Positions 1-8,378 of a stretch of 64,000 bases of DNA are shown one piece after another (position 1 is the stretch's first letter; each line of letters starts with the position of its first letter). The position numbers were made by a program, and so were the translations under genes. The stretch covers positions 1 to 64,000 of the forward strand of contig JAJRWT010000098.1 of NCBI GenBank assembly GCA_024276675.1. Direction: 5' to 3'. Below the pieces are notes generated by a model that saw only the letters and a list, made by a program, of their open reading frames with translations, ran no database searches and was not told where the DNA came from. The DNA comes from Myxococcota bacterium. GTDB taxonomy: Bacteria; Myxococcota_A; UBA796; JAFGLY01.

Positions 1-165
1 AGTTCCCATCCGGAAACTGCTCCCATCGCAGGAGCGGCCCATTCCTTCGCCAGGCACGCCCGGGCAACCACTTGAAATAGCGATGCTATTCCGGCGGGTT
101 GCCCGAACGCACCTGGCTCGAAAGCGACTCGCTCCTGCTCGGTCCGCACTTTCCGGATGGGAACT
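1..165. repeat. 165-bp palindromic repeat element A
   Basis: Bases 1-16 and 150-165 form a perfect 16-bp inverted repeat (AGTTCCCATCCGGAAA and its complement). Inside, the arms stay strictly co-linear. An 11-nt divergent block is followed by a perfect 9-bp match (GCAGGAGCG/CGCTCCTGC), a 12-nt divergent block, then a 21-bp block with about four mismatches ending in GGGCAACC/GGTTGCCC. The apex holds a small hairpin, AATAGC-GAT-GCTATT. The DNA or its RNA could fold into one long interrupted hairpin. No coding sense is visible. The element may extend left of base 1, which cannot be seen. It resembles elements B and C in style but not closely in sequence. Confidence 0.85.
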
Positions 166-300
166 TGGTAGGGACGAATACCGCGTGTAACTGATCGTCA
201 TGATTTCTTCGATGAGCTTGCCTCACCATGGGGCAGCCCAATACAGTCTACGGATCTTGCCCACAAGCTCAAACCTGGACAAAACTCTCGGGATACGATC

Positions 301-897
301 ATGAATCTCCTGGCCTGTACTCTACTCATGTCCATAGGGAGCGCCATTGCTCTGCCTCCACCCGACGCCACCTGGGAAGTGCTCTCCACCAAGCCGGTCC
401 TGGTGGAATGTACGGTGGTACAGGAGGCCCCCTGGTGCCGCTCCGTCGCTCTCCTGTCAGCGCCCATCGAAAAGGTGGCCGATGCCCTGTCCCACATGGA
501 ATCACAGGCCGACACCTTCGAAAGCGTTCGTTCCATCCAGCAGTTGGACGCCCACACCCTCCACGTCGTGCTGGATTTTCCCGGCATGATGTCCGACAGG
601 GACTACGTGGCACGGTATTCCACCCACGATGAACCCGATGGCGTGAAGGTGATTTCATGGCAACCGGTGGTCCACCCGGACGCTCCCCCCACCAACGACG
701 CGGTCAGGCTCATCAACATGGAAGGTGAGTGGAGGTTGACTCCCCGCGGGGCCAGCACCGAAGTCGTCTACCTGTGGCAAGCCGAACTCCGCGGCAGCTT
801 TCCGTCCTGGGCCCTGTCAATCGCCTTCAAACGAACCGGCTACGAAGTACTTCGCGACCTGGCAACCACCCAGGGAGCGGAGTTGAGCACACCCTGA
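301..897 (+). CDS. secreted START/SRPBCC-like lipid-binding protein
   Basis: This is a 198-aa protein with an N-terminal hydrophobic segment (residues 2-17) that reads as a signal peptide. The remainder has the pattern of a START/SRPBCC helix-grip domain: an early strand pair, a stretch reading VVLDFPGMMSDRDYV, a WQPV segment near residue 120 and a long C-terminal helix. START-like domains in bacteria bind lipids or other hydrophobic ligands. The ligand here cannot be inferred. It is probably periplasmic. The next gene begins 11 bases downstream, so the two may be co-transcribed. Domain assignment is by pattern only. Confidence 0.65.
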   Translation: MNLLACTLLMSIGSAIALPPPDATWEVLSTKPVLVECTVVQEAPWCRSVALLSAPIEKVADALSHMESQADTFESVRSIQQLDAHTLHVVLDFPGMMSDRDYVARYSTHDEPDGVKVISWQPVVHPDAPPTNDAVRLINMEGEWRLTPRGASTEVVYLWQAELRGSFPSWALSIAFKRTGYEVLRDLATTQGAELSTP

Positions 898-908
898 AGA
901 GCAGGGCC

Positions 909-2588
909 ATGGTCACAAGACCGGCCAACGGCAGATCCAGGCCGGAAGCCCGTTCCAGGAAGCACGACAAAAAATATCCTGAAACCGAGCGTGGCATGAG
1001 CCCGGGCGGGCGATGGCTCGTGTGCTGTTCCACCGCCCTGCTGCCGGTGTCGCTGATGGCCCTGCACCTGCTGCTGGCATGGCTGCGCCTGGGCGGCTTC
1101 TCCAGGATTCACAGCTCCACGGGCGCCTGGTTGCTGGCCCTGGTGCGGCGCGTGCTGCTGGGTGGAGACTACCAGGCGGCCGCCTACGCGGGCTTCACGC
1201 CCAGCACCCACTGCAACACACTTTTTCCATGGCTGGTGGCGAGGCTCATGTCCCTCTGGCCAGGGCACGAGGTGGAAGTGGGGCACATGCTCTCGGCCCT
1301 TTCTGCCGGGCTGGTGGCGTGGGCCCTGTTTCTCCTTTGGCACCGGGTGGGTGGCTGGATCGTGGGAATCGCCGCCGCCGCGGCTACCCTGTGGCCCGCC
1401 TTTCTCGCCACGGCCGCCTTGATCCGATACGACACCCTGGCCATGGCGCTGGCCCTCCTGGCCGTGGTGTCCGCAATCAAACTCGTGGGCAAAGGCTCCT
1501 GGCCAGCCTGGGGCTTGCCCGGCCTGCTGGTGGGCCTCTCCTATTCCGCCAGGGAGTACATGGTCCTTCCGGCCCTGGCCGCCACGCTGACGGCCCTGGC
1601 CATCCACACGCGAACCAACGGAAACAGGAACCTCCCCTCCATCCTTGCTTTCGGGCTGGGGCTGACTCTGGGCGTGATGCTCTTCTCATGGCCCCTGGGC
1701 CAGAGTCCCATGGAGGGTCTCCGAGCCATCCACAGCTACGGCTTCGCGTCGGGCTTCCAGGGCCAGGCGCGCTCTGCCCTGGAAGCCTCCCGCCTGGGTT
1801 CCATGTGGCCTGTCTTCCTGCCTGCCATGATTGGGCTGGTTCTGGCGCTGCTGGTCCTTCGGGGCCGTTCCCGTCTTCCGCTGTTGATCATGGCCACGGC
1901 AGTCCTTTCGTTCCTGCCCTTTGGCCTCTCCCGCACCCAGTCGCCCCAGTACTACCTGATGGCCCACCTGCTCCTCGTTTCCTGCTACGCCGCCTACGTG
2001 GCGGTGATACCATGGCTGTGGCCCCGCGTGGCGCTGGCGGCTCTCTTCCTGGGCTCCATGGCTGCCTGGGCGCTCCACCAGGAAAGCTCCCCCCGTCAAC
2101 GAGGGGAAGGTATGACCTTCCATTCCGAGGCCTGGCCAGTACCTGCGGAGGACCTGGAACTCCTGCTGGAGAGCGTCCAGCAATGGGCCGGCTCCCGTCC
2201 CTTGCTTCTCGTGAGTGACCGGGTGGAAAACCTTGACGGCCTTTTCTTTGTTCGCACCGGCCGGCCGCCTGCCTTCCTCTGGACCAACTGGATGGACCAC
2301 CTGGACATGCTGCGCGCCATCTACACGGGCCGGCAACTGTGTGTTCTGCTCATCCAAGGAGATCCCTTGCCACAGCAACTTTCAGCCTGGCAACCCGTGG
2401 GCACGACAAGAGCGGGCGCCGTCACGGGTATCCGCTACCTTCTGCCCGCCGTGGAAGCCCCACAAGCCCCTGGCGGCTGCTGGCGCCAGGAGGCCGGCAG
2501 AATTCGGGGCGTATGCCTTCAACTGGCCTGGCTCCTTGGCGGTCAGGTGGGCGTTGGCGAGGCACTGGCGGGCCTGGATGTCCCCTGA
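909..2588 (+). CDS. polytopic GT-C-like membrane glycosyltransferase
   Basis: This is a 559-aa protein with about ten hydrophobic segments followed by a soluble C-terminal domain of roughly 150 residues. The layout is that of ArnT/PMT-like (GT39/GT83-type) lipid-linked sugar transferases. An alternative start at 996 would drop a basic 29-residue leader. 909 is chosen because it lies just 11 bases after the previous stop. No classic acidic pair follows the first transmembrane segment, so activity is uncertain. The next gene encodes a similar kind of protein, suggesting a small envelope-glycan locus. The specific sugar donor and acceptor cannot be named. Confidence 0.6.
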   Translation: MVTRPANGRSRPEARSRKHDKKYPETERGMSPGGRWLVCCSTALLPVSLMALHLLLAWLRLGGFSRIHSSTGAWLLALVRRVLLGGDYQAAAYAGFTPSTHCNTLFPWLVARLMSLWPGHEVEVGHMLSALSAGLVAWALFLLWHRVGGWIVGIAAAAATLWPAFLATAALIRYDTLAMALALLAVVSAIKLVGKGSWPAWGLPGLLVGLSYSAREYMVLPALAATLTALAIHTRTNGNRNLPSILAFGLGLTLGVMLFSWPLGQSPMEGLRAIHSYGFASGFQGQARSALEASRLGSMWPVFLPAMIGLVLALLVLRGRSRLPLLIMATAVLSFLPFGLSRTQSPQYYLMAHLLLVSCYAAYVAVIPWLWPRVALAALFLGSMAAWALHQESSPRQRGEGMTFHSEAWPVPAEDLELLLESVQQWAGSRPLLLVSDRVENLDGLFFVRTGRPPAFLWTNWMDHLDMLRAIYTGRQLCVLLIQGDPLPQQLSAWQPVGTTRAGAVTGIRYLLPAVEAPQAPGGCWRQEAGRIRGVCLQLAWLLGGQVGVGEALAGLDVP

Positions 2589-2760
2589 GAGCCTGTGGGG
2601 AGTAGAATCGAGACGCTGGACAACCCGTCTTGCATCCTTGCGCCACTTCGCTAAAACGGCGGTTCTACCGTCAGCGATTCTCAATGCTCAACAGGCTCAT
2701 GGAGACACCCGGTGGGAGCATCAGCAGGACGCCTCCTCCGGAGCGGGAGACCTGGGCTCG

Positions 2761-4347
2761 ATGCAGCCAACAGTCCGTGCAGCGGCAACAGGAAAGGTGG
2801 ACATGCTGATCCTGGCTGTTCTCTACGCGGTGGCACTGTGGCTCCGCTTCCGGGTGGCCGCGGAATCGGCTCCGTCTCTGGGCTTTGCCATCGGCCCAGA
2901 CGCCGACGACTGGGACGGCGTGTTCCGTGGTGCCTCCGCTGGATTCCCCGTACAGTGGGATGGGGAATGGGCCTACAAGTACCCGCTGCTGCCCCTCCTG
3001 ACCCTGTGGCTCTCACGGACGGCCAAGGTCTCGATGTGGAGCGCGGCACAGTTCGTTTGCGTGTCGGCTGGGGCCGCGACACCGATGCTCACCTACCTGC
3101 TGGGGCGCCGGATCCTGCCTCCCGCCCTTGCAGCCGCTGCCCTCGCCGCCGGCGGATGGGTGCTGGTTCAGGACGGATTGCTGAGCCACTCCATACTCAC
3201 CACGGCCTACGCGCTGGTGCCGCCGCTGTATCTCTCCTACCTGTTGGCGCTGCTGTGGCACCATGACAGGGGCGGCCTGCCCCGGGCCATCCCCGTTGTG
3301 CTGGCCTCCTGGGCCTTCGGCCTGACTCTGCTCCATGGCTCGGTGATGCTGCTGCTCACCGCGGGCGCCGGCCTGCTGTCGCTGCTCCTCGCCGGTCCCG
3401 GACCAGCCCGCAGGCAGTGGGTCGGGATGCTGTGGCCCACTTTTCTGGGTCTGCTGCTCACCTGGCTCGTGCTTCGCGTTCTCCCCGGTCCGTTTGAAAC
3501 GCCATGGGGCAGCGCCTGGCGACACATCTACGAGGAGTACCGCCAGACCGTGTTTCACGATTCACGATTCGGGGTGCCGACGGGCCACCAGGTGGACCGA
3601 CTCCTGGCAGGCACGTCCCGCCTGGTACACCTTGCGCTGAGTACATGGGAGTACTTCAACCTCCCCCTGCTCGTCATGGCGCCCGCTCTCGTGGGCGGTA
3701 TCGTGTTGCTGCTGCGGCACGGGCGGGGGAGATTTGGATCGTTTCTGGTCCTGCTGCTCCTTCCGGGAGTCATCTATGGCTTTGCGGCCAACTCCGAAGA
3801 CTTCCACGTCTTCCAATGGTTCCCCGTGCTCATCCTTCTTTGCAGCCTGGGGCTGGTGGGTTGGCCGATCCTCTTCCGGAAGGGGCGAGGGAGCGTGGTC
3901 CTGGGCCAGCTCCTGGGATTATCGTTGTTGTTCTACCAGTGCTGGCTGGTGCCCCTGCGGCAGGAACTCGACCCGGCGCGCCGCTACTCCCGGGTAAGAG
4001 CCAGCTACGACGATGCCATGACCATGAGTGGAATCGCAGCCTCCGTGGGCGGTCCCGTATCACGCGGGGGGACTCTCCTGGTGGATTCACCCCAGCTCTG
4101 GGCTCACAGGGCTCTCATTCCCGGCAACGGCAGGCTCCTGGCGGTGTCCGGAGGACCCGGAAGCGAGAGCCTGGTCTTCGAGCCGCGAGCCCTCACGCCA
4201 CCCGTGTACCTGTTGACCTTCGCGGATGCGGAACACCTGGGCAGGTTCTTCAGCAGCCCCATCCAGGCCCTGTACGTCACGGAGTTCGCGCCTCCCCACC
4301 CATGGAAGCTCTATGGAATTGTGGCCGTAGATGCTGAAAACCCTTGA
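2761..4347 (+). CDS. polytopic membrane protein, GT-C glycosyltransferase-like
   Basis: This is a 528-aa protein with about a dozen hydrophobic segments. After the first segment comes an acidic motif, DADDWD (residues 47-52), the position where GT-C transferases keep the catalytic or metal-binding Asp pair. The C-terminal 130 residues are soluble. The open frame extends far upstream (to 2215) inside the previous gene. 2761 is taken as the first Met after that gene's stop, and 2803 is an alternative. Transfer of a sugar from a polyprenyl-phosphate donor is an inference from fold. The substrate is unknown. Confidence 0.6.
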   Translation: MQPTVRAAATGKVDMLILAVLYAVALWLRFRVAAESAPSLGFAIGPDADDWDGVFRGASAGFPVQWDGEWAYKYPLLPLLTLWLSRTAKVSMWSAAQFVCVSAGAATPMLTYLLGRRILPPALAAAALAAGGWVLVQDGLLSHSILTTAYALVPPLYLSYLLALLWHHDRGGLPRAIPVVLASWAFGLTLLHGSVMLLLTAGAGLLSLLLAGPGPARRQWVGMLWPTFLGLLLTWLVLRVLPGPFETPWGSAWRHIYEEYRQTVFHDSRFGVPTGHQVDRLLAGTSRLVHLALSTWEYFNLPLLVMAPALVGGIVLLLRHGRGRFGSFLVLLLLPGVIYGFAANSEDFHVFQWFPVLILLCSLGLVGWPILFRKGRGSVVLGQLLGLSLLFYQCWLVPLRQELDPARRYSRVRASYDDAMTMSGIAASVGGPVSRGGTLLVDSPQLWAHRALIPGNGRLLAVSGGPGSESLVFEPRALTPPVYLLTFADAEHLGRFFSSPIQALYVTEFAPPHPWKLYGIVAVDAENP

Positions 4348-4378
4348 CCGCCTGCGGATTTCCGAACATTGTCTCTTC

Positions 4379-5461
4379 ATGGAACGTTGCAGACGGACAC
4401 GAGTGGGAGAGCAGGCTTTTTTCCCCCATGTCTTCCCGGCGGCTTGCATGGCGGCTTCCCTCCTGCTGGCCATGGCCGCCTGTTCCGGGCCCACGAGTGA
4501 TTCAGCAAGCTCCTGGCAGCCGCCCGCCGACGACAGGGAACTCATGCGGCGCGTTCTGGATGGTGTAATCGTGGAGCAAGACATCCCATACCTGGAAGCC
4601 ATGGTGGAGTTGTGTCTGTCCACCGATGGCCCCTGGTACCACGACATCTACACCGCCACCTCCGTGGACGGCCTGGCCTGGCAGGTGGAACCCGAGCCTG
4701 TATGGGAGCAGGCATCGGTGCCCGAGGCGGTGCTGGACCAGCAGGGAAGGGTATGGCTCTTCGCCGTGGATGGGGATCTCCAACGATTCCTGGTCTGGGC
4801 CATGGAGAACGACCCCATCTTCGCCATGAGGGGACTGGTGGGCATGGCCGGGCTCATCCCACTTGTGTCGGAAGATGCCGGAGAGACCTTCCGGGAACAG
4901 GAATACCTGTCCCTGGAGGGAAATCCGGGGCTGGTGGCGGACCCGGACATACTTCAATTGGACGACCGGGGTTTCGAGCTGATCTACCTGGGCATCGCTC
5001 CTGAAGACCTCCCAGAGGCCGACTCCCTCTCCTCCGCGGGCGCCGGGGGCATGGCCTACAGGGCCAGCAGCGACGATCTGGAGGTTTTCGAGGCCGCCGG
5101 GAACCCCATGCAAGATCCCAGCTTCATGGATCCAACACACGCGGTCTTCCCCGATGGGACCTGGAAAATGCTCTGGTCGGGCATGTACTCGGCCAGCAGC
5201 GACGACGGGGGGCAGAGCTACCAGCCCGATGGGGACCAGCCCTTCCTGGCAGGCTTGGCGCCGGATCTGCTCCTGCTGGGCGATGAAACTCGGCTCTATT
5301 TCCAGCAAGGGGGCGGCACCGACCTGCAGCAGGCTGTGTGGTTGGGAGGGCAGGAGTGGACTGTCACCGACGAATCCATCATCCCCGACGCATCGCGACC
5401 CACCGTGATCCGGATGTCCGACGGTACGTTTCGCATGTACTTCGTTCGCACCAGGTCCTGA
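4379..5461 (+). CDS. lipoprotein with beta-propeller-like repeats
   Basis: This is a 360-aa protein with a hydrophobic leader ending in an AMAAC lipobox, so probably a lipoprotein. Candidate starts are 4331 (overlapping the previous stop), 4379 and 4448. 4379 gives a basic n-region before the hydrophobic core, which suits a signal peptide. The mature part repeats short patterns such as SEDAGETF, RASSDDLEVF and SASSDDGGQSY, typical of sialidase/GH43-type five- to seven-bladed propellers. No catalytic set can be identified. It follows two membrane glycosyltransferase-like genes and may act on or bind envelope glycans, which is inference only. Confidence 0.55.
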   Translation: MERCRRTRVGEQAFFPHVFPAACMAASLLLAMAACSGPTSDSASSWQPPADDRELMRRVLDGVIVEQDIPYLEAMVELCLSTDGPWYHDIYTATSVDGLAWQVEPEPVWEQASVPEAVLDQQGRVWLFAVDGDLQRFLVWAMENDPIFAMRGLVGMAGLIPLVSEDAGETFREQEYLSLEGNPGLVADPDILQLDDRGFELIYLGIAPEDLPEADSLSSAGAGGMAYRASSDDLEVFEAAGNPMQDPSFMDPTHAVFPDGTWKMLWSGMYSASSDDGGQSYQPDGDQPFLAGLAPDLLLLGDETRLYFQQGGGTDLQQAVWLGGQEWTVTDESIIPDASRPTVIRMSDGTFRMYFVRTRS

Positions 5462-5494
5462 TCCCGCAGGTGGGGGCCCCTCAAAAAACTTCTT

Positions 5495-6661
5495 TTGTGG
5501 GAAAAGGGCGGGATAAAGATCCTCATCGCTCACCCCCAGACCCCTGAAGATGACTTGTCCATCAAGGCCCGCTGGGCATCCCAGCTACAATCCCTGACCG
5601 CCTTCAGGCCCTTCTTTCCCCTGGGTCGCACCCTGGCCGACATCCCGGTGCTGGCCCTCCAGGTGCTGCGAGGCACCGGATCTGCCCGCTCATTCCCCTT
5701 TGTTGTCAACCTCACGCTCACGGCCCTCTGTCCCGCGAGCTGCCCCTACTGCTTCAACGCCGCCATGATGGGCGGCAAGCGCGCCGGGGTCGCTGAACTG
5801 GACATCGTCCAGTACAGAATTCTGGCAAAGGCCTGGGCAAGGCACAGGCCGGGCATCTTCATCAGCGGCGGCGAGCCCCTCCAGCGGCTGGATCTTCCGC
5901 AGGTGGTGGAGGCCTTCAGGGCACGAGGCATGCCCGTGGGCCTGGTGACCAGCGGTGTGGGGCTGGACGATGGAACAACCGTGGCTCTTGGGCGGGTTGG
6001 GCTGGACGCCGTGCTGGTGAGCCTTCACGGTGGTCCCCAACTCCATGACCGCACCATGGGTATGCGGGGGGCCTTCCGGCAGGCCATGGGCGCCGTCAAG
6101 CGGCTTGCGGGAGCCTCCAGCATGGCCCCCCCCATGGTGAACTACGTGCTTGGAGCCCACAGCATCCACGACCTCCCGGGTGTCATCCGTCGGCTGGATA
6201 GACTGGGCCCCTACCGGCTTCGCTTAAGCCACCTTCTGTTTCTGAGTCCACCGGAAGTCCGGGCCCAGCTTCGCGCCTGGGCCGGGCTCATGCCCCAGGT
6301 GCCATTGAAGATTCTCTCACAGGTTCAGGAACCGAAGCTGGATGTGGGCGTGATGATCCGCGGCGCCCTGGAATCACCCCAGCTACGCCACCTGCCCACC
6401 AGGCCCGTACTCAGCCCCGCCCAGGTGGAGTCCTGGTACGGTCCTTCTCCCGGGCTGCGAAGGCGCTGCCTCTTCGTGTGGCGCAGCGTCTTCGTTGACC
6501 CGTGGGGAACGGTCTACCCCTGCCAGTCCTTCCACGCGGCCATGGGTGAACTTGGAGTGGAATCAATGGAAACAATCTGGAACAACCGGCGTTATCGCAT
6601 CTTGCGGCGAGCCTTGCGCAAGGGGCCCATGCCCGGATGTTCCCGTTGCTGCAAGTTCTGA
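5495..6661 (+). CDS. radical SAM protein with C-terminal SPASM-like cysteines
   Basis: This is a 388-aa protein. Residues 79-86 read CPASCPYC, the CxxxCxxC motif that binds the SAM-cleaving 4Fe-4S cluster. A GGEP motif (FISGGEPL, about residues 124-131) for SAM binding follows. The C-terminus has CLFVW, a DPWGTVYPC element and a final PGCSRCC, resembling the auxiliary-cluster (SPASM/twitch) region. There is no ATG near the N-terminus. A TTG at 5495 is the only reasonable upstream start, with another TTG at 5553. SPASM proteins usually modify peptides or mature enzymes. No precursor peptide is visible next to it. It is not the AmrS protein of AmmeMemoRadiSam systems by visible pattern. Confidence 0.8.
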   Translation: MWEKGGIKILIAHPQTPEDDLSIKARWASQLQSLTAFRPFFPLGRTLADIPVLALQVLRGTGSARSFPFVVNLTLTALCPASCPYCFNAAMMGGKRAGVAELDIVQYRILAKAWARHRPGIFISGGEPLQRLDLPQVVEAFRARGMPVGLVTSGVGLDDGTTVALGRVGLDAVLVSLHGGPQLHDRTMGMRGAFRQAMGAVKRLAGASSMAPPMVNYVLGAHSIHDLPGVIRRLDRLGPYRLRLSHLLFLSPPEVRAQLRAWAGLMPQVPLKILSQVQEPKLDVGVMIRGALESPQLRHLPTRPVLSPAQVESWYGPSPGLRRRCLFVWRSVFVDPWGTVYPCQSFHAAMGELGVESMETIWNNRRYRILRRALRKGPMPGCSRCCKF

Positions 6662-6756
6662 CAGACCTGCCCCGCCCCCGGGCGATGCCCCGTTTCGACC
6701 GACCTGCTCCCCCCGTAACCTCCACCCTCCCGGTGCCATCTTCTCCTGTGAAGCCA

Positions 6757-8169
6757 TCAGCCGGATGTCGGCTGGCTCCGGGAATCCATGGCCCTGGTCA
6801 CCAGACCGAAGATCACCAGAGAGAAGGCCGACAGCATTGCGATGCCCATGAAGACCAGCCAGATGTAGTGGGCGTTGCCCTTGGCGGCCTCCCAGGCGGC
6901 GTCGGTGGCGAACCTGGAACGTGCCGGGCAGTAGCGATTGAGCAGAATGCCCGATAGACTGAAGCCCACGAGGGCCGAGAGGAACGAGTGCAGGTGTGAG
7001 AAGCCCAGGTAGAGGCCCTCTTGCCCCTCCGGCGCCTGGAGAGAGAAGTATTCCAGGTAGCGCGGGGAGATGAAGCTCTCCGCCAGACCCTGGAAGGCGA
7101 TGCCAACGACCATCATGAAGGCCACCGGGTGCATCCCCAGGACGGACTCGCTGCCCAGCATGTTGCCCGCCGCCATGCAGAAGGCCGACAGGGGCATGAT
7201 CGACATGCCCACCACCATGGAGGTCAGGGCTGTCTGCTTACGCATCAGGTGGGTGACCAGGCCCACGCTCAACACGACGACGGCGGGGTTCACGTTGGCG
7301 TACCAGGAGGGTGAGGCGCCTTCTCCGGCCATGCGCAGCACGTACTTGGGCATGGTGGCATAGAGCTGCCCCTGCACCATCCAGAAACCGGTGACGATCA
7401 GCGTGAGAAACACCAGTCTCCAATGCGTACACACAGCCACCAGGGATCGCAGGATCTGCCGGAGACTTCGTCTCTGCTCCTGGGTATCGGATTCCCTGTA
7501 GAACAGGAACACCAGCGTGAGTGCAAGCAGGGTGAGACCCGCGGCAAAGAGGTTCAGCACTATGAGCCCCTCGTTGCCCAGGCTGTCGCGCAGGGGTTTG
7601 ACCACGGTCTTGCCGGAGAAAGCGCCGATGTTCACCATGGCGTAGAAGATGGAGAATCCCCGGGCGCGGTTGACCTGGTTGGTCTCTCTAGCCACGGTGC
7701 CGGTGATGACCGACTTGATGAATGAACCGCCAATCATCACGAACATCATTATGGGAACGAACAACCACTTGTGGGCGCTGTGCTCCAGGCCCGTGAACAC
7801 GACGTCGCGCCCGTAGACCACGAGCCCGGCGCTCTCCAGCAGGGTGGGCAGCAGCCACATGCCGCCGTAGCCCAGGGTCAGCAGCCCGAAAGCCAGAATC
7901 AGGGCCCTCCTGAAACCGATGCGATCCGCGTAGGCCCCGCTGAAGGTGGGCAACAGGTACAACCCGGCAGAGAACAGCCCGGAGACCATGCCGGCCTGTA
8001 TGTCGCCAAAACCGAGTATGCGCGATAGGTAGAGGGTGATGGCGACGAACACGCCGTACCATGCCGCCCTCTCCAGCAGCTCAACCAGGTTGGCGGTCCA
8101 GAACGCCCGGGAAAACCTCCAGGTGGCGGAGGCCTCGTCCCGGGCATTGGTGCTGTTGGGGCTCTTCAT
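6757..8169 (-). CDS. POT/PTR-family proton-coupled transporter (MFS)
   Basis: This is a 470-aa integral membrane protein with about 12 hydrophobic segments. The first helix carries the ExxER signature of proton-dependent oligopeptide transporters (ELLERAAWYG, residues 30-39), and GAYADRIGFRRA follows helix 2 as the MFS motif A. POT proteins import di- and tripeptides, nitrate or drugs with protons. The substrate here is unknown. The gene converges on the radical SAM gene across a 95-bp gap without a clear terminator. Confidence 0.75.
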   Translation of the reverse strand: MKSPNSTNARDEASATWRFSRAFWTANLVELLERAAWYGVFVAITLYLSRILGFGDIQAGMVSGLFSAGLYLLPTFSGAYADRIGFRRALILAFGLLTLGYGGMWLLPTLLESAGLVVYGRDVVFTGLEHSAHKWLFVPIMMFVMIGGSFIKSVITGTVARETNQVNRARGFSIFYAMVNIGAFSGKTVVKPLRDSLGNEGLIVLNLFAAGLTLLALTLVFLFYRESDTQEQRRSLRQILRSLVAVCTHWRLVFLTLIVTGFWMVQGQLYATMPKYVLRMAGEGASPSWYANVNPAVVVLSVGLVTHLMRKQTALTSMVVGMSIMPLSAFCMAAGNMLGSESVLGMHPVAFMMVVGIAFQGLAESFISPRYLEYFSLQAPEGQEGLYLGFSHLHSFLSALVGFSLSGILLNRYCPARSRFATDAAWEAAKGNAHYIWLVFMGIAMLSAFSLVIFGLVTRAMDSRSQPTSG

Positions 8170-8378
8170 GGACGCGATTCCTGCTTCTTGCCGGCAGCCG
8201 CTCGAACCCGGACTCGAGTCGCCTGGCAGAGTTCCGACTGCTGCCGTGCTTCAGGTTGGTCTGGCAATCTGGCCATGTATCACCCGTGGAAGCAAAAGAA
8301 AGCCCCCCAGGGCCAGAAACAGATGGGGCGCGGACGCTCCCGGAGGCGCCAACAGCTCCGGATGGAGACGGCAGCCGT

